A DNA stretch of 64,000 bases from Paraburkholderia hiiakae (GCF_904848665.1 NZ_CAJHCQ010000013.1:124001-188000), one strand, 5' to 3'; shown: positions 1-8,928, counted from the first letter of the stretch. Numbers and translations: made by a program. The notes: generated by a model from the sequence alone, not told the origin.

Positions 1-67
1 GTTTCATCATCTACCGTTCGATTGTCGGCGCAGGCAACGTGATATGACAGCCCGTGAGATCCCGATG

Positions 68-307
68 CTAGAGGGGCATGCGCGCGTCAATCACGGCCCG
101 GCGCTTCGTAAGCGCCGAAGAAAATCGCGCAATCTCCGCCTGCAGGAGCGCCGTGTTGATCTCCACGCGATCTAGACCCGCCTGCAGACCGTGCACTTGG
201 TCGCGCATTTCAACCTCGAACTCTTGCAGCGCCGCTTCGAGCTCCAATACCCCGGCCAGAATCAGCTTCCAATCTTCCGATGTAAGGTCGCCAGTCTCGT
301 CCGTCAT
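68..307 (-). CDS. Small predicted coiled-coil protein, function unknown
   Basis: 79 residues, acidic in the N-terminal half, with a long helical stretch rich in Leu, Glu and Ala (about residues 18-65) that looks like a coiled coil. The start is supported by GGGAGG seven bases upstream of the ATG. A -10-like TATACT lies at 339-334 on the minus strand, so it may have its own promoter. It is the last gene visible toward the inside of the element. I do not recognise a family; it could be a cargo accessory factor. Confidence 0.55.
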   Translation of the reverse strand: MTDETGDLTSEDWKLILAGVLELEAALQEFEVEMRDQVHGLQAGLDRVEINTALLQAEIARFSSALTKRRAVIDARMPL

Positions 308-333
308 CGTCGGCCTCCCACTGTCTTACGGCC

Positions 334-360
334 AGTATAGACTGCGTTGCCTCCCGGCAA
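334..360 (-). promoter_or_regulatory. Putative promoter of the small coiled-coil gene
   Basis: Minus-strand TATACT at 339-334 with TTGCCG at 360-355, spacer 15 bp, ending about 27 bp before the ATG. The -10 is good, but the spacer is shorter than the usual 16-18 bp. Confidence 0.3.
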
Positions 361-682
361 GCTGCACTGACGATCTTCGCCGTGAGCGCTCCACTACACG
401 GCCGAATGGTTACCCGATGCGAGGGGCGGCCCGAACGACGCGCAGTGCTCGTGCGCGTGTCCACGGTATCGCGGCAGCCGACCGCGCGGCACCATCGTGC
501 TGGCGCGCAGCCGACGATATGGACCAACGGCGTCAAATCTGCTCCGCCAGCTGTCCCTGTCTGCACCCACGTGACCGATGGGACCCGTTCGGGAAACGCA
601 AAGCGGGTGTGCCGGGGGGCAAAAAATGACCAAACACACCCGCCATTCAGACACCACAAATAATACGCACTCGCCGCACTCT

Positions 683-700
683 GGTTACATGGCGGTTACA
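683..700 (+). repeat. 18-bp repeat, copy 1 (GGTTACA pair)
   Basis: The sequence GGTTACATGGCGGTTACA contains two GGTTACA units 11 bp apart. An exact reverse complement lies at 8785-8802, beside the integrase start. Possible roles are integrase arm-type sites or sites for the AlpA-like regulator. Confidence 0.6.
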
Positions 701-811
701 CGCAGATACCGAGTGATGGCAAACACTGCATCCCGAGTCTTGCGCACCGCATGGAACGGTCATCCGGAAGAAGACGTTGGCTGCGCAACCACGGATCACC
801 AATCCGCAAAT

Positions 812-2773
812 TCAGGCTTCTTTGCTCGCGGCGCGTGCCCGCTGGCGACAGGTTGGGCACCCCCCGTAGCCCGTGTTGCACAACTCGACGCGCGCCTGCC
901 AGACGTGCGTCGGGTCAGCTCGGCACTGCCACCACACCTTTTGACCGCTTCCCGGCAGTACGGCTTCGACACCCCGGTCGTTGAGTTCGGGATGCCATTC
1001 ACCAGCCAGATCGGGTCGCACTGCGGCGAGCGATCTCTTGGGGTCGGTTTTCCTGCCACCACAGTAAGGACAACCAACCCTCAGCCGAGTGCGATTCGCG
1101 ACGGACGCAGCCCACTCATGGCCCGGATCCACCGGACATCGCCACCACACAACCTTGTGGCTTCCCCTTCCGACGTCCTCAGGCCGGAGCGGGGAATTCC
1201 TTTCGTAGTGCCACTGTTTGGCAAGTCGGGGTTCCAGCCTAGCAAGGCAATTTGCCCGGACGATCTTCTTGTTTGAACAGATCGGGCATCCGTTTCCTCC
1301 TACCCGACTATTTACGACCGCCTCCCACTCGTGCCTCTCGTTTCGCCGGCAGCGCCACCAGACTTTTTTGTTACTACCCGGTGCGATCTGGGTGGGAAGC
1401 CTGTCACCGTTTCTAGTCGAGTGGAACTCGCTGGCAAGTTCGGGATGCAGCTGCGCGAGCGAATCCTCGGCAAGTACGACGTACCGCCTGCAATACATGC
1501 AGCCCTTTCCGAGAACCCGGTCCCGCACAGTGCCGAAGTAGGCACCATGCCGGTCGCAGCGCCAGTACACCTTCATGCCGCTTTTTGCGGTTACGTCGGA
1601 TGGGGACAGGCGCCCGTTCTTTTCGACATGCCACCGGGCAGCGATATCGGGATACCGGTCCTTAAGGGACTTGCCAGGCAAGGGCCCGGGAAGCGAAGCA
1701 CACAGGCCAAGATAGGCCTCATCTTCCGCAAAGCGATCGCGGGCAAGGTACTGGCGAATGATGCGCACATACTTGCGGACGGGCACAACGGAAGGCAGCA
1801 GCGCAACAAGACGTTTGATGTCCTCAACCGACAAATCGAGCCTTTCGTTGATGGGCAGTGTTACACCGATGTGAGGCAGTGATCGATCACGGATCCGCAC
1901 CACGCGAAATCCTAGCGTCTCAAGGGCTGCGGTATTACGACGATCGCGTTCAACTTTGGGCGAATGGAACCGCTTGCCATCGTACTGCACGACGAGCTTC
2001 AGTGACGGAATCAGCAGGTCCACCTCAAGCCTTGCGCCGACGCTGGCCCGGTGACAGATGTCGGGAAAGATCGTGCGCAATTCACAGAAGAGCCGTAACT
2101 CAGGCGTAGAAGTCTGCCGCGTGCACTTCGGACAACCACTCCCAAGCCTGACGCGATGATCGATACGGGCCGCCCATTCGTGCCCAAATTTACAGAGCCA
2201 CCAAGGCTTCACATCGCTGCCAAGGGATAGGGAGGCTGGATTGAGCGAGCCGTTCTTTACAGGATGCCAATCGGACAGCAGGTCGGGGCGCCGTGCGGCG
2301 AGAGAATTCTCCGGCAGGACGGCGCGGCCGCTGCAGTAAGGACAGCCCTTGCCACTGACCCGTGAGTACACCGCGGCCCTCCAATCATGGCCCATTGGAC
2401 AACGCCAGTAGACCCTCCTATGCGTACCCGGCGGAACATCCGTCGGAACCAGCGTACCGTTCTTGGTCGGGTGCCATTGAGCCGCAAGGCTGGGATGGGT
2501 CGTGGCCAGGCAGTTGGTTCCATCGATACGCCGTCCGGCGCAATACGGGCATCCCGTCCCGCCGTAGTGACGGTTGGAAGGCGACGCCTGCCAGCAATGC
2601 AAAGCATTCTTCCCGCAGCGCCACCACACCCTGCGATCGGAACCGAGTGTCAGGTCCGAAGGAAGAATATCTCCGTTGAGCTTCCAATCCCATTCAGGGA
2701 GGAAATCTGGATTGGCCGCAGCCAGAGTTGGATAGTGGCGGGGTTTTCGGTAGGGTTTTCGACGCCTGGCCAT
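812..2773 (-). CDS. Seven-repeat treble-clef zinc protein with internal PD-(D/E)XK-like nuclease domain
   Basis: 653 residues; ATG preceded by AGGAG at good spacing. The protein is built from a ~70-residue repeat: a 'P-x-L-x-x-x-W-H-x-x-x-N-G' segment, then W/Y-W-x-C, then a CPxC knuckle. Paired cysteines fall near residues 53/75-78, 125/144-147 and 194/214-217, then 406/425-428, 475/496-499, 546/568-571 and 617/639-642. This matches the DUF4379-type 'probable zinc-ribbon' family. Between repeats 3 and 4 (about 220-300) lies a Vsr/DUF559-like fold: E225, EVD at 250-252, then QYDGK at 263-267 and H270, then a 'LG-x-R-x-x-R-I-R' strand. The usual acidic residue before YDG is Gln263 here, so activity is uncertain. 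Inferred: a DNA-binding, possibly DNA-cutting cargo protein, plausibly anti-phage. It is followed by a long gap and lies downstream of the replicase. Confidence 0.8.
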   Translation of the reverse strand: MARRRKPYRKPRHYPTLAAANPDFLPEWDWKLNGDILPSDLTLGSDRRVWWRCGKNALHCWQASPSNRHYGGTGCPYCAGRRIDGTNCLATTHPSLAAQWHPTKNGTLVPTDVPPGTHRRVYWRCPMGHDWRAAVYSRVSGKGCPYCSGRAVLPENSLAARRPDLLSDWHPVKNGSLNPASLSLGSDVKPWWLCKFGHEWAARIDHRVRLGSGCPKCTRQTSTPELRLFCELRTIFPDICHRASVGARLEVDLLIPSLKLVVQYDGKRFHSPKVERDRRNTAALETLGFRVVRIRDRSLPHIGVTLPINERLDLSVEDIKRLVALLPSVVPVRKYVRIIRQYLARDRFAEDEAYLGLCASLPGPLPGKSLKDRYPDIAARWHVEKNGRLSPSDVTAKSGMKVYWRCDRHGAYFGTVRDRVLGKGCMYCRRYVVLAEDSLAQLHPELASEFHSTRNGDRLPTQIAPGSNKKVWWRCRRNERHEWEAVVNSRVGGNGCPICSNKKIVRANCLARLEPRLAKQWHYERNSPLRPEDVGRGSHKVVWWRCPVDPGHEWAASVANRTRLRVGCPYCGGRKTDPKRSLAAVRPDLAGEWHPELNDRGVEAVLPGSGQKVWWQCRADPTHVWQARVELCNTGYGGCPTCRQRARAASKEA

Positions 2774-3553
2774 TTCTTCTCCTGTTCAGATTTTCTTAAT
2801 GATGTTTAGATTTCCTAAATATTTATGCCGAAAGTGCCATCGGATTCAAGGCCGGTCGAAAATGAGGAGGAGACCTGCTGATGACGGCACGCAGAAGCTA
2901 CTACAGACTTCTTTCCGTCGACAATCCCCGTAAACCTTCGCTGGCGAAACCCGACGACTGCTCGTCACCGATTACCAGAGCCGAACACGGACGTCTTACC
3001 TCGTCGTGCGGGATCGTGATAGCGGCGCGTCAGCGCGTTCCAAGCATACGACCATCGCCGCTCGGGCGACACAGGGGCCTTGAAGCCGTCCGTCGTCTTC
3101 ACTCCGCTTTGCGTTAGCCCTTGGCACAGGCGAGTGGATTCGGGTACGCCGTTCACAAAGCGTGTCGGCCAAAACGTGCGATCGGTGTACCGCGTTCGCG
3201 CGCGCGCGATACCAGTATGCGTTCACGACGCTTAGCCGAGTAAAAGCGCTAAGCGGCCGTGTAGGTCCGGTGGATATTGCTGTGCGGCTTACGGGTGCAC
3301 ACGAGGTGCATACATCTAAGAGGGCTAAGTCAGCCTCTGGGTTTGTTGCAGTTGTCCCATTCGAATTGCAATTGCGCTGGAATGCTAACGGTTGCTCTAT
3401 TGCTCCCATTCTGACAACCGCGTGACCGTGCAACGTGGGGACGAAAACAACCAAGGACACAAAACACCCCCTTTCATAAGGGGGTGTGTCTTTTGTGTCT
3501 TATGTCCCGCGAAGGAAAATGCAAAAAGTGACCATTTTTGTCTTTGGTCAGAG
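2774..3553. other. Unexplained 780-bp region inside the element
   Basis: Lies between the replicase stop and the zinc-repeat gene start, both on the minus strand. Several frames of 60-150 codons are open (for example minus 2996-3460), but none has a recognisable motif or a ribosome site. The stretch next to 2774 is AT-rich ('ttaaatatttt'-like) and probably holds the promoter of the zinc-repeat gene. A strong inverted repeat sits at 3456-3499. Confidence 0.5.
3456..3499 (-). terminator. Long imperfect hairpin, probable terminator of the replicase gene
   Basis: Arms GACACAAAACACCCCCTT and AAGGGGGTGTGTCTTTTGTGTC around a short TCAT loop, with one or two bulges. It lies 55 bp past the stop of the replicase gene, with T-rich sequence (TTTTGTGTC) on the minus strand. 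The length could also suit a stable RNA or an origin hairpin of the element. Confidence 0.5.
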
Positions 3554-5656
3554 TCAGACAAGGTAAAGGCGGCCGTCGGTCACGCGAAAAATGTCCTTTT
3601 CGTGCAGAGCACGGATGACCGTGCTTGCCATCGTCCGCTTGCGACGCGGCTCGCACGGCAGGGCAATTCCGGCAACTTCAACTGCGACGCCCATTTCGAC
3701 ATACTGGCTGCCGTCCGAGTCTACGTCCACCCTGAAGCCTTCTGCAAATAGAGCAGCGATGGCGTCATACACCTTGATCTGGTTCTTGCCGCGAGGCGCC
3801 TCGCCGAACGTCCGTGCAGCAGCGCCACTGCGTTCGATCACGCAGCTCGTGATGGCATCACCTTCATCATCCTGGCCCAGATCGACGACCGTCAGGCCGA
3901 ACGGATGACACAGTCCGCTGACGTCATCCTTCGATTTGGCCACGCGCCACTCACGCGTGGTTTTGGTCGCGCAGACTTCAATCGCCGCATCGAGTGCCGC
4001 GTGCAGGCTCGAATGCCCACGCAGGCCCTTGCTCGCGTCCTTACCCGTGTGGTGAACCAGCATGACCACGCCCCCCACTTTCTCCTGCAGCGTGTTCGCG
4101 GCGGCGACAATGTTACCCATGTCGACGGACGAGTTTTCGTCGGCTCCCGGAACTGCGCGGCTCAACGTGTCGAGGATCACGAGACCGCCGTGGCCGCCAG
4201 CATCCTGAATCGCACGAGCGAGTTCCATGATCTCCTGTTGGCCAGCCAGCAGGTTGAACGGCTGGGTCACAAACTTGAGTTCCTCGGGCACCGGCTTTCC
4301 AGCGTTGTGCTTCCAGGCAGCGAGACGCTTCCCGATTCCGCCTTCGCCTTCCAGCACGCAGTAAATCACCGTGGCTTGTTGTTTGACGGAGTAGTCGAAC
4401 CAGCTCGACTCACCGCTCGCCACAGCGCAGGCGAGGTCCAGCACAAGAAAGGACTTGCCTGAGCCCGACGCGCCAAACACTGTCACGAGTGCATTGCGTG
4501 GCACCACACCACGGATCAACCAGGGCTGCGGCGGAGCATTCAGCAGGTCCTCTGCGGAGCGCACCACAAAGCGCGAGCCGGGCAGCGTAACCGATGCGTG
4601 AGCCTTCTGCCGCGACTTTTCCTGAGCCTCCTGCACCCACTTGATGAGCGTTCCGATGGTTGCCGCATTCTTCCGTTTGCCGTTGAACGTCTCCCACAAC
4701 TGCTCGCACTGGCCGGGCTGGTACATAGGTTGACCGTCGTCGTCGACGCGCTCATCCCCCGACGACCAGTTGTCCCACATTTCGCACCAGTCGTCGTCGC
4801 CGTCGCCCTGATGCTCCAGGATCATGCCCAGAGCCAGCCAGCGAGAGCGATTCCACATCTCGTCGTTCGGGTCGAGGTGCTGCAGCAGTTCACGTTCAAC
4901 ACGCTCCTTCGTCCACCGGGCGTCCGGATACTTCAACTCAAGCGCATCGATCGGTTCGCCGCCCGAGGGAGACAGCGACCGAGCCGGAGCTGCCATCTCA
5001 GCGCCCACGGGAGCAGGACACATCGCAAGCCAGTGGTCTGGATTCAGGTATCCCGCCCCCTCGTGAACGAAACACATGTATTCCGGCGCTTCGGCGTTGA
5101 CCGCCGGGAGATACATGATGCGTTCAGCCTGACTGGAACCTTGGTCGAGTGTCGCGTTGAACTGTGGCGCGATCAGGCCGACGAGAATGGCATGTTCGTC
5201 CCGCGTCACATCGCGCGAGAGCGGGATATACACGCGCAGGCGCGGATTCTCCGCAGTATGGGTTCGGGTCGGATGTGCGACATAGTCGAATTCGCCAAGT
5301 TCGATGCCAATGTCCAGATCGAACAACAGCGCGTGCGCGTTGGTGTCGAAATCAAGGGCAAGCGCCGAACGGCACAGAAGCGTGCTCCCGGAACGCACGT
5401 TGCCCGCAAATTCTGCAAAGCAGACGAACGGGTCCTTTGCCTTCTCGGCCTGACGCTTGTCGCGGGACAAGGCCAAGAAGTCGGCATGGCGAATCTGGCG
5501 GCATTGCGCGTTGCGGACGAGGGCCTTTACGCCGTTCCAGTCGAGCATTTTCGTGGCGCTCACCTTACCGCGGTCTCCCTGCCCGAAGGAAGTCACGATC
5601 GGGCGACGTTCCCCCGTGACAGGCTGCGCCACATAAAGAGGTTCAGTTGCCTGCAT
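3554..5656 (-). CDS. Element replicase: archaeo-eukaryotic primase-like domain plus RepA-type helicase
   Basis: 700 residues from the ATG at 5656, which has GGGGAGGTG upstream; the open frame extends further but without a better start. N-terminal third: LDFDT near 101-105 and 'HPTRTHT...RLR' near 128-142, then 'AERIMYLP' near 177-184, a layout seen in primase-polymerase domains of plasmid and satellite replication proteins. C-terminal half: Walker A GASGSGKS at about 395-402, Walker B VILDT at about 493-497, and HHTGKD at about 535-540, typical of RepA/AAA_25 hexameric helicases. It probably primes and unwinds the excised element. The start overlaps the small upstream gene by 14 bp, so they are translationally coupled. 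Confidence 0.8.
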   Translation of the reverse strand: MQATEPLYVAQPVTGERRPIVTSFGQGDRGKVSATKMLDWNGVKALVRNAQCRQIRHADFLALSRDKRQAEKAKDPFVCFAEFAGNVRSGSTLLCRSALALDFDTNAHALLFDLDIGIELGEFDYVAHPTRTHTAENPRLRVYIPLSRDVTRDEHAILVGLIAPQFNATLDQGSSQAERIMYLPAVNAEAPEYMCFVHEGAGYLNPDHWLAMCPAPVGAEMAAPARSLSPSGGEPIDALELKYPDARWTKERVERELLQHLDPNDEMWNRSRWLALGMILEHQGDGDDDWCEMWDNWSSGDERVDDDGQPMYQPGQCEQLWETFNGKRKNAATIGTLIKWVQEAQEKSRQKAHASVTLPGSRFVVRSAEDLLNAPPQPWLIRGVVPRNALVTVFGASGSGKSFLVLDLACAVASGESSWFDYSVKQQATVIYCVLEGEGGIGKRLAAWKHNAGKPVPEELKFVTQPFNLLAGQQEIMELARAIQDAGGHGGLVILDTLSRAVPGADENSSVDMGNIVAAANTLQEKVGGVVMLVHHTGKDASKGLRGHSSLHAALDAAIEVCATKTTREWRVAKSKDDVSGLCHPFGLTVVDLGQDDEGDAITSCVIERSGAAARTFGEAPRGKNQIKVYDAIAALFAEGFRVDVDSDGSQYVEMGVAVEVAGIALPCEPRRKRTMASTVIRALHEKDIFRVTDGRLYLV

Positions 5657-5948
5657 GCGGCACCTCCCCGGAGATGCGGCTCGCCGCAGTAAGAACCGCC
5701 GCCGGACGGCTCGTGCGGAGGGAGGGGATTGCCGCGACAACGTCCTCCTTGGGCATGGACCCGCGGCGAGCGCGGGTGCACCGGATGGCAGCCATCAGTG
5801 CGATGACCGCCTCGCCAATATCAGCATTGCGGCCGCCGACACATGACGCGTCCGTGGCGAGGATCGTCCCGGACGCGTGAGTCACGTCCACACGGCAGAT
5901 GTCTGCTGCGCCCGGGCCATCGACAAATTTGAACTGGGTGGGCGCCAT
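5643..5948 (-). CDS. Small protein between the AlpA-like regulator and the replicase
   Basis: 101 residues. ATG at 5948 preceded by GGAGGT; this start overlaps the stop of the upstream regulator (TAATG), and the 3' end overlaps the replicase start. The order regulator-small protein-replicase is therefore one coupled operon. The sequence has an N-terminal 'MAPTQFKFVDGPG' and an Ala-rich middle. No family recognised; a role in replication or copy control is inference from position only. Confidence 0.65.
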   Translation of the reverse strand: MAPTQFKFVDGPGAADICRVDVTHASGTILATDASCVGGRNADIGEAVIALMAAIRCTRARRGSMPKEDVVAAIPSLRTSRPAAVLTAASRISGEVPHAGN

Positions 5949-6163
5949 TAGCACACACCTCCGTTCAGCAGCGCGTAAAGATCGGCGATGCGCCAGGCAA
6001 GACGGCCATTGATGCGGATCGGACGGATCGGACCGTTTTCGAGGCAGGCCCACTTGCGCAACGTTTGCGGCTTGCGGTTAAGAATCGCCGCAGCGGCGTC
6101 CGTGGGAAGGACGCCCGGCAGAACTTCACTCGCCGGGACGACGTTGACCGGAGAAGTTTTCAT
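5948..6163 (-). CDS. AlpA/excisionase-like helix-turn-helix protein
   Basis: 71 residues. ATG with AAGGTAA upstream. Residues about 20-66 ('PTDAAAAILNRKPQTLRKW...RINGRLAWRIADLYALL') fit the MerR-like HTH_17 / excisionase fold: helix, wing, and a recognition helix ending in a dissociated DLYALL helix. Known: such proteins in P4-like islands activate integrase or act as recombination directionality factors. The first gene of an operon with the small protein and replicase, so it probably couples excision and replication control. Confidence 0.75.
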   Translation of the reverse strand: MKTSPVNVVPASEVLPGVLPTDAAAAILNRKPQTLRKWACLENGPIRPIRINGRLAWRIADLYALLNGGVC

Positions 6164-6307
6164 GGGATTACCTTTTACTGCCGTTCGGCAGTGTTGAAAG
6201 GAACCCCATCACGAATTGCGGTGCTGGCTCGTCGGCTTACGGCCGTAGAACGCCTTCAGGCGCAGCGCAGGTTTGCGGACGCGTCGCCGTATATAAACCG
6301 TAAGTCA

Positions 6308-7120
6308 TCACCGCAAGTAGTCGCTTTTTTCGACCCACTCCTTGTTCCACAGCCGCAGGCTCGCCTGCTCGAATACCCGATCCAGTTTCAGCAGCGACAC
6401 CTCCCGATCAAATAGCGCCAAGGCGATCCTCACCGGATCCCACGTGGCACCACCGACCGGAGATCGCCGGCCAGGAGTCCTGCGCGCCCTGGCCAGCCAG
6501 TGCGGAGGATCCCCCAGGTTGCGGGACCATTGCTTTTGATCCCATGCATTCAGCCCGTCGAACGCAGCCGCGATCACCCGTGACGGCAGCGGTAGAGGGC
6601 CGCCCTCCGGCTGGCTCGGCAATGGACTTCCCCCCGCCGGGCCCTCCTGTTTTGCCTGCGCCTGGTCGGCACCCTTGGCCATGAGCCACTGGTCGATCCA
6701 GCGGTCATACTTCCAGCCCGCCTTTCGGGCGATATCGAGCCAGTCGGGAAGCGTCCTCGTAACAGGGTCGACATCGTGAAGCGCCGCGAATTCATGCAGG
6801 AGAACGCGGTAGGCATCCGGGTCCGCCGGTTCAGAAGGAGCCGTTGAGAGCGTGTCGACGCGACAAAGCACCCCAGCAGCGTCCTCGTGTTTGACGCGAC
6901 GGCTGCTCCACCAGACAGATGCATGCATGGCTTCATCCCACCACGCGACGGCGTACGGGTCCGGGAAGCCGCCCTCACCGTCGACGGGAACGGCAGTGAC
7001 AGGTGCGCCGCAGAAGGAGCAGCTCGCGCCAGCTGGTTCGATCACCCGGTTCTCGACCGCGACATGTTCAACGTTTCTGCACGAATTACAGCGATAGGCG
7101 AATCGGGTTACCTGTTCCAT
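6308..7120 (-). CDS. Zinc-ribbon protein of the element, function unknown
   Basis: 270 residues from the ATG at 7120; the frame is open 55 codons further, but that extension is low-complexity and looks non-coding. No clear ribosome site is visible, so the start is uncertain. Near the N-terminus two knuckles, CNSC and CSFC, about 27 residues apart, form a zinc ribbon. The middle has 'PDWLDIARKAGWKYDRWIDQWL' split over two helices, and the C-terminus is rich in Trp and Arg. It sits between integrase and the AlpA-like gene. Proteins of this layout occur in Burkholderia islands, but I know no function. Confidence 0.6.
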   Translation of the reverse strand: MEQVTRFAYRCNSCRNVEHVAVENRVIEPAGASCSFCGAPVTAVPVDGEGGFPDPYAVAWWDEAMHASVWWSSRRVKHEDAAGVLCRVDTLSTAPSEPADPDAYRVLLHEFAALHDVDPVTRTLPDWLDIARKAGWKYDRWIDQWLMAKGADQAQAKQEGPAGGSPLPSQPEGGPLPLPSRVIAAAFDGLNAWDQKQWSRNLGDPPHWLARARRTPGRRSPVGGATWDPVRIALALFDREVSLLKLDRVFEQASLRLWNKEWVEKSDYLR

Positions 7121-7391
7121 CTGGGCGCGTTGGGGAATGGAGGTGTCGGCGTGCGGATCGGGCTGCCAATACCATAGGGACGGGGCAGCATCTACCGAGA
7201 ATCGACTGGTGGACGCCGCCACGGTCGACGATTCTATCCCGGCACGCGAGCGTCGGCCGTCTCGGCTAATCGAGTTGCTGCGCAACGGACATGTGGAAGA
7301 CGGGCGCCTGCGCCGCTTCTCACTTGACTAACGCATCCGATATGTACGGTGAGGCCGTTCCTCCCGGAGACGGCCGCACGCGATGCGCCGT

Positions 7392-8750
7392 TTAATTCAC
7401 GACACGCAAACTCACCACCTCATTACTTGCTGACAATGCGACGCACGCCTGTTCGAGCATCCAGGCTTCGATCATGTCGTGCCACTTGCGAAGGAGGTCC
7501 AGCGGACGGCGGACATAGTGCTTCTCGGCAATCGCACTGGGTTTGTGCCCCTGGATCTGCGCCACCACGCCGGTCGGGCACTCGACCCACTCGCTGAGCG
7601 TTGCGAAGCTGCGGCGCAGGCCGTGCAGGCTCACGTGGGGCAACCCGCCAGCTTCAAGGGCGTGAGTATGGGCAATACGCGGCTCGGCCAGTTTGCCGTC
7701 CGCAGATGTCCTGCTTGCGAACACCCACGGCGACGGTTCCCACGTTCCCTCCTCGCCCCGGTTATGCGCGACGACCGGCGGCATGGCGTTGAGGCGCTGC
7801 AGCTCGCGCAGCAGCGCGTGCAGATACGGCGGAAGCGGAATCACGCGGCCTCCCGCCTCGACCTTGTCGGCAATCCGCAGGCTGCGCCACTGGAAATCCA
7901 CATCCGTCCACCGCAGGCCCGCCATCTCCTCGCGCCGGGCTCCCGTGAGCAGCAGGGCCTGAAGGTAGGCCGAGATAACCGGATTCCGGATCTGCCGCAC
8001 GGCGCTGAACCAGGCGGACAGCTGCTCACGCTCCAGCACGTCACCCTCCTTCGCCTTGACCCGTGGCACAAGTTCTTTCACGCTGCGCGTCTTGTAGGCG
8101 TCCGCCGGAATCACACCGCGATAAGCAAGCGTGTCGGTGCTCCAGCGGATAAAGCCGCGCAGCAGGCGGAATGACAGCGCAACCATCGTTGGCCGCGCTT
8201 CCGATTCGGCTGCGAGCCACTGGGCGACATGCTCTGCAGTGAGTCCCGCCAGCTTCAGCGGCCGCAGGCTTGCCAGTGGACCGGCCACGGTGAGACCCGG
8301 TCCACGCTTCTTCGGCTGCCCGCCCGCATCGGCGTGCTGCACGTGGTCACGGTAGTGCCGCTCGCTCCAGCGCGGCCGGCGGGCTTCGACGTAGACGTCC
8401 CACGCCTCGCCAAAGGTCACATTGCGGCGGTGCGCCTCGGCGCGCCGCGCTTCATCAGCGGCGCGCTGCTCCGCCCGTTCCTCACGCGGATCCTTGCCAG
8501 CATCCAGGAGGATCTGCAGGCGGTGCGCCTCCGCCCGCGCCTTATCGATGGACCAGTTGCGCGGGTCGCCAATGGTCACCCGGACGGTTCTGCCGTGGAG
8601 CTTGCCCTGGACGATGTAGGACTTAGCCCCGGCCGCCGTAGCCCGCAGCCCAAGGCCCGGCGCCCGGCTGTCCCAGAGGAAAGACTGCGAACTGCCAGGC
8701 GGACACTGGTGTGCCTCGACACGTGCCGCCGTGAAACTGACCTTCGCCAC
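7392..8750 (-). CDS. int: P4-type tyrosine recombinase (integrase)
   Basis: 452 residues from GTG at 8750, chosen because GAGG lies five bases upstream and the protein then starts at the usual 'AKVSF'; the frame continues upstream to a TTG at 8834. N-terminal DUF4102-like arm-binding domain (about 1-90, 'PGLGLRATAAGAKSY'), a SAM-like core-binding domain, then the catalytic domain with TGARREE (Arg), HGLRRSF (His, Arg), GHK and the nucleophile in EKHYVRR. It catalyses integration and excision at tRNA-Lys. It reads away from attR, which lies about 180 bp upstream of its start. Confidence 0.92.
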   Translation of the reverse strand: MAKVSFTAARVEAHQCPPGSSQSFLWDSRAPGLGLRATAAGAKSYIVQGKLHGRTVRVTIGDPRNWSIDKARAEAHRLQILLDAGKDPREERAEQRAADEARRAEAHRRNVTFGEAWDVYVEARRPRWSERHYRDHVQHADAGGQPKKRGPGLTVAGPLASLRPLKLAGLTAEHVAQWLAAESEARPTMVALSFRLLRGFIRWSTDTLAYRGVIPADAYKTRSVKELVPRVKAKEGDVLEREQLSAWFSAVRQIRNPVISAYLQALLLTGARREEMAGLRWTDVDFQWRSLRIADKVEAGGRVIPLPPYLHALLRELQRLNAMPPVVAHNRGEEGTWEPSPWVFASRTSADGKLAEPRIAHTHALEAGGLPHVSLHGLRRSFATLSEWVECPTGVVAQIQGHKPSAIAEKHYVRRPLDLLRKWHDMIEAWMLEQACVALSASNEVVSLRVVN

Positions 8751-8784
8751 ATTCACCTCGCCCGGAGTGGGTTGCACGGCTCCA

Positions 8785-8802
8785 TGTAACCGCCATGTAA
8801 CC
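8785..8802 (-). repeat. 18-bp repeat, copy 2 (inverted relative to copy 1)
   Basis: Reverse complement of 683-700, exact over 18 bp, just upstream of the integrase GTG and about 130 bp inside attR. The two TGTAACC units at 11-bp spacing are about one helical turn apart, as expected for a protein-binding pair. Confidence 0.6.
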
Positions 8803-8928
8803 CGATTATGGGCAAAAAGGTCAATTCGGGTCAATACGACATTCTCGGAGATTGCCCCTTAACACCTGATTTTTAAAGATTTTTTTGAAGGCGTCCGTCA
8901 CAATCAACATCGTTCAACACGAACTTTC

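Larger units (their letters stand above)
308..811. other. Intergenic region inside the element
   Basis: About 500 bp between the stop of the zinc-repeat/nuclease gene and the start of the 79-residue gene. Open frames exist on both strands but none has a convincing start, and they read as high-GC shadows. It carries one copy of the 18-bp sequence (683-700) and the putative promoter at 334-360. I see nothing else. Confidence 0.5.

Noticed and set aside
578..1276. 232-codon plus-strand frame overlapping the zinc-repeat gene
   Set aside because: Most of it is antisense to the well-supported zinc-repeat gene; the free 5' part has no family signal.
2996..3460. 154-codon minus-strand frame in the element gap
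   Set aside because: No ribosome site, no recognisable motif; composition not protein-like. Kept as an unexplained region instead.
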